Origin: Lepidodermella squamata
Taxonomy: Eukaryota > Gastrotricha
Assembly: GCA_047495785.1 (NCBI GenBank)
Contig: JBLDXI010000017.1
Location: 3,100,001 to 3,164,000 of the forward strand
Length of the DNA stretch: 64,000 nt
Reading direction: 5' to 3'
Positions 58,701 to 64,000 of this stretch are shown here, one piece after another; positions within the stretch are counted from its first letter, which is position 1, and every line of letters begins with the position of its first letter. The notes beneath the pieces were generated by a model. It did not search any database. It was not told the origin of the DNA and worked only from the letters and a program-made list of their open reading frames with translations. The position numbers and the translations under genes were made by a program.

Positions 58701-60673
58701 ACTTCTCGGTTAAGGAGGTTGCTGACGATGAAGTAATTCACGCGTCTCGAAGCGATGTGGCGAGCATTTTCCGAGTCACCGCGACAGAATTGAGTGCTCC
58801 GGGCCCTGTTACACTTCACACCGTGTTTGTGTTGACAGAATCGCCAAGAGAGCGGCAGCACCTTGTTTGTTCTCTCGCCGAACTTCACCGGGTGTTACGT
58901 CGAGCCGCTGCGAAAATGACCAGTTCATTTTATCAATACCCGTCAGCAATTCAAGCCAGATCGGTGTATGATGCCGATCAATTTCCCTTCCCTGCCGTCA
59001 GAACTGTTCATTCGGCTTGTTTCATCGAACGAGACCGAATCGCTCTGGCGACTGACGAGGGTCTTTATTCGTTAATGCTGGAAAACGACTTGTTAATCCG
59101 CGTTTTCGACAAAAAGCCGGCTGTTATCGTCGAGTACGTAACTGCTGAGCAGTTGGTCGCTGTGGTAGGTGGCCGCAGCCGGTCTGTTCGTTTGTTGCCA
59201 TTGCTTGCTTTGGACGGGCTCGAAACGCCCGTGCATCGTTTGACCGAAACGCGTGGTTGTGTCGCGCTGGCTGTTGGCTACATTCATCAGTGCACGGAAG
59301 TGGCGTTGGTCGTCGCACTCCGCCGCACTGTCGACGTGTATGTGTTCACAAAAACCAAACAACGCTGCAAGCGCCTGCGCGAAATTCCGCTGTGTGTACC
59401 GGCGTCGGTCATCGCCGCGGCCACGGTCTCGCAGTCGGCTAACATTCTCATGTCGGCGACAACTGGTTCGATCAATTCGTCAAACGGGTCCGCCCTGCCT
59501 CCGCCGCCGCCTACCTCGACGAACTCGGCGACGATGAACAGCCTGACGTCCACCTTAACGGCGTCTTTTTCCGGCTCGCTCGAGCCGCGCTTCGTCGATT
59601 TCATCGGTGATCGCCTGTGCGTTGGCGTCTCGCGTGCCTTCTTGCTTATCAACGTTGACACGGGTGACTGTACGGCTTCAATTTGCCTCGACGATGCGTC
59701 GATCGACGTCCTGCCTCAGCGGCTTAACCAAGCTTTGTGCCCACTGGCTGCCGCTGAGGTTTCGCCTGATGAAATCCTACTTGTTTTCTCGCTCCTTGCC
59801 GTTTACGTGGACGCCGGCGGTAGAAGAACTCGCGATTCGGAAATTTTATTCCCAACAATCGGCAGGTCGGCTCGAATTTCCTGGCCATACTTGCTGTTAT
59901 TTTCTGACGCTGGTCTTTTCATTTACGATATTATGACGGCGGAGTGGATTCAAACCGGGTGCCTGCAACGTGCGATTCCGATCAGCCGCGATGGAGTCAT
60001 TTGTTTGCTGCCGCCTGTTGGCGACTCTAGTGCGGCGTCGAGTAGCGGCAGTCCACTCAGTACTGTTGTTACAAGTGCGTCGGGCACTTCCAACAAACGG
60101 CGTCTCGTCTACCTGAAAAACATGCATTCTAATGGATCCGAGATACCGCCTCTGCCCGGTGACCCAGATGGCGATCGGCCGGTTTCCGGTCGCCGTGTTA
60201 ACATTGTCACGAAAAATGACGAAAGAATCAATAAGCTGTCTTCAGAACGAAGGTACCTAAATATTTTCAGTTCTTAGTAAAAATGTTGAAAATTTACTAT
60301 TTATTATTTCTAATTGCTAACCATTTTTTTCGTTTTTTTTCTAATTAGGACAAAACTAATCAGTGGTCCGACTGATTTCCGGGTTGTTGAGCACTGGGGC
60401 TCTGACCGAGGTCGATCGATGCTAGCGTCTGTTGGTATTCACAACACATCAGGAGGCGGCTCTTTGCTCGCTTCGCCGTCTTCTAATACGGGTAATACGA
60501 GCCACGGCCACTACCAGATGCAGTACGCGCCGAATAACGTGTGCGTGTCGCCCAATGGCGGCGCTTCCTCGACCCCGTCCCCGACTCACAACGCTAACAA
60601 CAACATCCACAACAACACGACCAACAGCAGCAACGCAAATCAAAGCTTCTCATCGAATGCCTGGAACGTCTAA
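55762..60673 (+). CDS. CDC42BP: MRCK/Genghis Khan-type kinase (CDC42-binding, DMPK family)
   Basis: Exons 55762-55975, 56037-56212, 56270-56365, 56421-56495, 56549-56957, 57012-60252, 60349-60673; 1511 residues. Domains: kinase at about 90-365 ([61 protein letters not shown]); AGC C-tail ([25 protein letters not shown]); coiled coil at about 500-720; C1 at about 757-807 ([17 protein letters not shown]); PH at about 830-955; CNH at about 975-1290; CRIB near 1408 ([13 protein letters not shown]). It is an effector of Cdc42 that phosphorylates myosin regulatory targets. The 54-bp intron 56958-57011 is in frame and could be mistaken for coding. Exon 6 is 3.2 kb without introns. The tail is Asn/Ser-rich. 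Confidence 0.96.
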
Positions 60674-62378
60674 TCCCTGCTGACTACTTATTGTTTTCTT
60701 ACTCAGAACGATGATGCAAAATTGAATATCGAAGCTGCAATAACGTATAGAGCTGTAGCAATTATGCAACAAAGAATATTGACTTATCAAGCTGATATTC
60801 TTGAAAAAAGTCGCTAGTAAAATTTTGTGGTGCTATATTTTTTGTCGCCAGTTCGTAGCAGCGTTACACATCATACAACCCGTTTTTACTGTAAAATTTC
60901 TTCCAAGTCTTGGTGTTCTACGAAATGTGATTTGCTAGTAACGTCCAACTGTTACCTCCCGAACTCGATCGCTTATTATTTATGATGATGATATATCGGT
61001 ATTGTCTTCTCATGCGTGTACAATGTTTTGTTATAGTTGGTAGCTGAGCTATCCGCAGCAGCAACAGTAATTCCGCGGTGACAGTATAGAGGTAGCTCTT
61101 TTGATCTTGTTGTAAAATTTTGCGTACCTTTTTACGCCTGGTAGTCTGTTACTCATCGGCTCACTTTTTTCTGTCGATCAATCATTAATTATATAGCCTT
61201 ATAGTATGTCGTGCTATGCAACCGTATAACGTGCTATAGCCTTAGAAAAGAAAGAATTTTTGCTATAACCGTGTTTTTCGTGAACACTGATTCTTCCGTT
61301 TTCTCGCTATTGGTACTGATCAAATCTAAAGTTTATTATTGCCACTATTTAAAATAGTTATATTGGAACAACTTTCACTTCCACGCGCACGTGAATCCCT
61401 TGATATACGCACACTTTACTGCTGTCGATTGCGGACCAGTTATTTTTCCGATGTTGAACATTTTGTGGTTATTTTATTTCTTCTTGAAACTGCTTGTTTG
61501 AGTTAACCGCATAAACTGCTTCTAGTCAGTCATTCCTTGGCAATATTTCACTTTTGGAAATGAGGATATGACACTAGAAACACCATGGACCACTAAATAT
61601 TGCAACATTAACTGCTCCTCTTCATCCGGACTTGTTGCTTCATTTTCCTGATCACATCCGTATTTATGATAAATTATGGTGGTTAATTATTATATTATAT
61701 TAAATTTCCGTTGAATCAATATGGACTGATCAATTGTCTGTGCATTAGTCGAAAAACGCATGTACTTCAAGGTGCTTTTTACGCTTATTATTACCTTTAA
61801 TCATCATTATTTAAATGAAACGGAGGAAGAATTTGTTGCTGTGGTATTTCAAATTTGTTAACACCTATAGATCTTTAGATCTTAAAAACACCATCTTTGA
61901 TCTGACGCGGCCGAACTCGATTTGTAGTTTTGCTAGTCTTTGTGAAATTTGGCGGCTCTCTCCTCGTCAGAAAAAATTACCATTCGTTGGTTCGCCTATA
62001 CAGGTAATCCTGGATACTTTTATTATTTGCATCACCTTTTTAATAAAGTATGCGTGATTTTTATTTGCTCGTAGCAAGTCAAAACATTATTAGACATTCG
62101 CCTCTCGTTTTTCTTACAACAACAAAATGTGTAACTATTATCAGTGAAGTAGAGCTGAATTAGTATCTACCCGATGTGGCTGCGCCCTGTGTAAGATATT
62201 ATGACTAATGTTGTTGAAGCGCAGCGCTGAAAACTGTTACTAATGAAACTCTGATGTTATATTATTATTATTATCAACAGATGATGAAAAAAAATAAAAT
62301 ATTAGATGACTTCGATTTTTGTTACCGTCCCATATAACGTCTTTCGATGACTTATTTTAGAGGTTAACCATAACTAGG
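60674..62378. other. 3' flank of MRCK and XPA upstream region
   Basis: AT-rich, no convincing gene. An 80-codon frame at 61815-62057 has no recognised similarity. The acceptor-like cttattttag ends at 62360, 18 nt before the XPA start. Confidence 0.45.
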
Positions 62379-63116
62379 ATGGCCTCATCGCGGCGGGACA
62401 AGAATGCGAACGTTGAGTGTCTTGTTGACAGTGGCGCCGGTTTCTTTACAACTAGCACGGAGGCAGAGATAATCGCGTCAGTGACCTCAGCCTCGACTTC
62501 AAAGCCGCGGCCGACAATTGCCGACAACATCGCTGCAGGTGATTCACTGCCCCTGTGTATAGAGTGCAAATGCGACATTATTGAGTCTTTCTTAATGGAC
62601 AACTTCGACCTATTCGTGTGTAACTCATGTCGCCGTAGTTTGGACCCTAAATATCGTCTCATCTCACGAACTGGCGCTAAACAGCAGTATTTGCTGAAAG
62701 ACTGCGATTTTGATCAACGTGAACCGCCTCTCAAGTATATACTACGTCGAAATCCTCACAAGCCCAACTCCCAGGCACTCCCAGGAGAGAAAAGATCGTT
62801 GTTTTCAAGTAACGGTGACATGAAACTATACCTTGAGATGAGCGTGCGCGACCGCGCTATCGAAGTTTTTGGTGATTTGGAGAAGATCGAAGAGGCTCGA
62901 AATGTTCGTACAGACAAAGCCCGAGCGTTGCATGATAAGCGCTTCAAGGCTCAGCTTCGAGAAATGCGACAGACAATTGGGGGTGGCCAGTCGTCATCAA
63001 AAGCAGCCGCGAGTAAAGTTCCCTCGCGCCATGTTCACTCGTACGTCGCTACTTCAAAAGCCGATGTCAAAAAGTGCTCGGAGTGTGGTCAAACAATAAC
63101 AGTAGAGCAACTGTGA
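62379..63116 (+). CDS. XPA: DNA damage recognition/verification protein XPA
   Basis: A single exon of 245 residues. The central zinc finger is CIECKCDI...FVCNSCR (residues about 66-88), followed by the XPA DNA-binding core: AKQQYLLKDCDFDQREPPLK, GDMKLYLEMSVRDRAIEVFG and EEARNVRTDKARALHDKRF. The C-terminal TFIIH-contact region keeps a second Cys pair (KKCSECGQTI). Role: scaffold of nucleotide excision repair binding RPA, TFIIH and ERCC1. It is unusual in lacking introns here; AATAAA follows at about 63164. The N-terminal ERCC1-binding Gly motif is not clear. Confidence 0.95.
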   Translation: MASSRRDKNANVECLVDSGAGFFTTSTEAEIIASVTSASTSKPRPTIADNIAAGDSLPLCIECKCDIIESFLMDNFDLFVCNSCRRSLDPKYRLISRTGAKQQYLLKDCDFDQREPPLKYILRRNPHKPNSQALPGEKRSLFSSNGDMKLYLEMSVRDRAIEVFGDLEKIEEARNVRTDKARALHDKRFKAQLREMRQTIGGGQSSSKAAASKVPSRHVHSYVATSKADVKKCSECGQTITVEQL

Positions 63117-64000
63117 TATTGCTGTAAATATGCATTTTAGCTGAATTTTTGTTTTTTATGTGGAAATAAACTCGATCATGTATCAATAAGTCTCGAAAAG
63201 CTCCACTCTTTCCTGAAAATTGATTTCCTGACCTGCTAATATGCTTTTCGAAACTCCTGGAGCCCAAGGTCTCGTTAAATACCATGTAACAAATGAAAAA
63301 GCTGATTTTTTACAATCGAATTTTTGCGTGTGCTCGTCAAGACAACAACAACAAAACAACAAAACAAGACAAGATGAGGATAGCGGATGGCATAAAATAT
63401 GCTAGGACTGGAAATGTTTGAAAATTTAATGGTTCGATAACTGGTTTTCCTTGCGATAAACACTGAATTGAAATGACCTTGCTGAATTGAAAGTTCCGCG
63501 ATGTTTCACGACAATACTGCTTCAGTTAACAATAATTAATAACAAACGATCACCGAATTCACTCAAATTAGGTATACGCAAAGAAATCAAAATACGTTTA
63601 CAAACCAAAAAACAATAGCGATTACGAGCTTTGATGCGGTTTTATATAACCGCGGGGTGAATCAAAACAATACATGATATTTCAATAACTTTGATCAGCT
63701 AATTTTGACTGCAAACGCGCAGCAAATGTGTTTGCTCAACCCATCTTACGCCGGACCTAGTAAATGGGATCAAGACCATCAGCCATGCAAAATTTAGTTT
63801 TCGCTCAGTCGTTCGGACGCCTTCTTTAAAGTTGTATTCATCAAAGTTTCATCGAATTCGGCTACAACCACAAAGAAGTCCTTATACCTGCACTAATACA
63901 GATGCATGTGAAAAAGGTCCCCAGGCGTGTTTATGTATGCATTACGGTTTTCTTTTGAAGCCCTGGAAAATTGAAAATTGGCGAATGGGCAGGTCCCGGG
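63117..64000. other. XPA 3' flank, no gene seen
   Basis: A poly(A) signal (aataaa) lies about 50 nt after the XPA stop. A short CAA-rich patch (aacaacaacaaaac, about 63343-63358) follows. Nothing else was recognised to the window end. Confidence 0.45.

Noticed and set aside
61815-62057. 80-codon frame upstream of XPA
   Set aside because: Short, no similarity, and AT-rich surroundings.
62379-63116. XPA as a processed retrogene
   Set aside because: It lacks introns, but the frame is intact, no poly(A) tract or target duplication is visible, and an acceptor-like site precedes the start; LSM8 and eL43 nearby are also intronless.

Overview
The window is nuclear DNA of an animal with a compact genome. 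It holds about 20 protein-coding genes in 64 kb, on both strands, with introns mostly 50-60 bp long (GT..AG, with a recurring GTTTGT donor). Many products are conserved animal proteins (UBR ubiquitin ligase, LSM8, eL43, eIF5, NAE1, XPA, MRCK and MAP4K kinases, PDCD2, STK11IP, TMEM62). I cannot fix the phylum from sequence alone. A small ecdysozoan or a miniaturised spiralian would fit. Polypyrimidine-AG sites just upstream of several start codons, together with very short intergenic gaps, suggest spliced-leader trans-splicing. For all intron-bearing genes modelled from start to stop, exon lengths sum to a multiple of three.

Layout. 45-6696 (+): the 3' part of a UBR1/UBR2-type N-recognin, with its RING finger split by an intron that contains an old antisense retrotransposon fragment. 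7689-11653: an apparent DNA transposon with divergent terminal inverted repeats, encoding a zinc-finger tyrosine recombinase. 11989-15103 (-): a MAP4K3/5-type kinase. 15104-18366: gene-poor and repeat-rich. 18367-20909 (+): LSM8, ribosomal protein eL43 and a CCDC177-like protein, spaced like an operon. 21395-25617 (+): an SDCCAG8-like coiled-coil protein. 26484-28002 (+): a short hypothetical protein and an INSM/nerfin zinc-finger factor, followed by two inverted SINE-like copies. 28992-30939 (-): a 26-29 kDa-protease-type C1A homologue whose catalytic Cys is Asp. 31649 to about 33990 (-): STK11IP. 34844-36624: a 5'-truncated non-LTR retrotransposon with a hexanucleotide tail. 37043-38339 (+): ATMIN/ASCIZ. 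38400-48891 (-): PDCD2, two tandem TMEM62 paralogues, NAE1 and eIF5. 50215-54963: a 4.7 kb interval bounded by perfect 26-bp Tc1/mariner inverted repeats with flanking TA. 55762-60673 (+): an MRCK kinase. 62379-63116 (+): XPA.

The two most notable regions are mobile. The TA-flanked interval holds a DD41D transposase and three non-transposase genes: a NEMP/TMEM194-like nuclear-envelope protein, a Brambleberry/GEX1/KAR5 nuclear-fusion protein and a small single-pass membrane protein. It could be a mariner element that captured nuclear-envelope genes. The tyrosine-recombinase element combines a CHHC-like finger, a C2HC finger, an integrase-like catalytic core and terminal inverted repeats, which is not a standard Crypton or DIRS layout.
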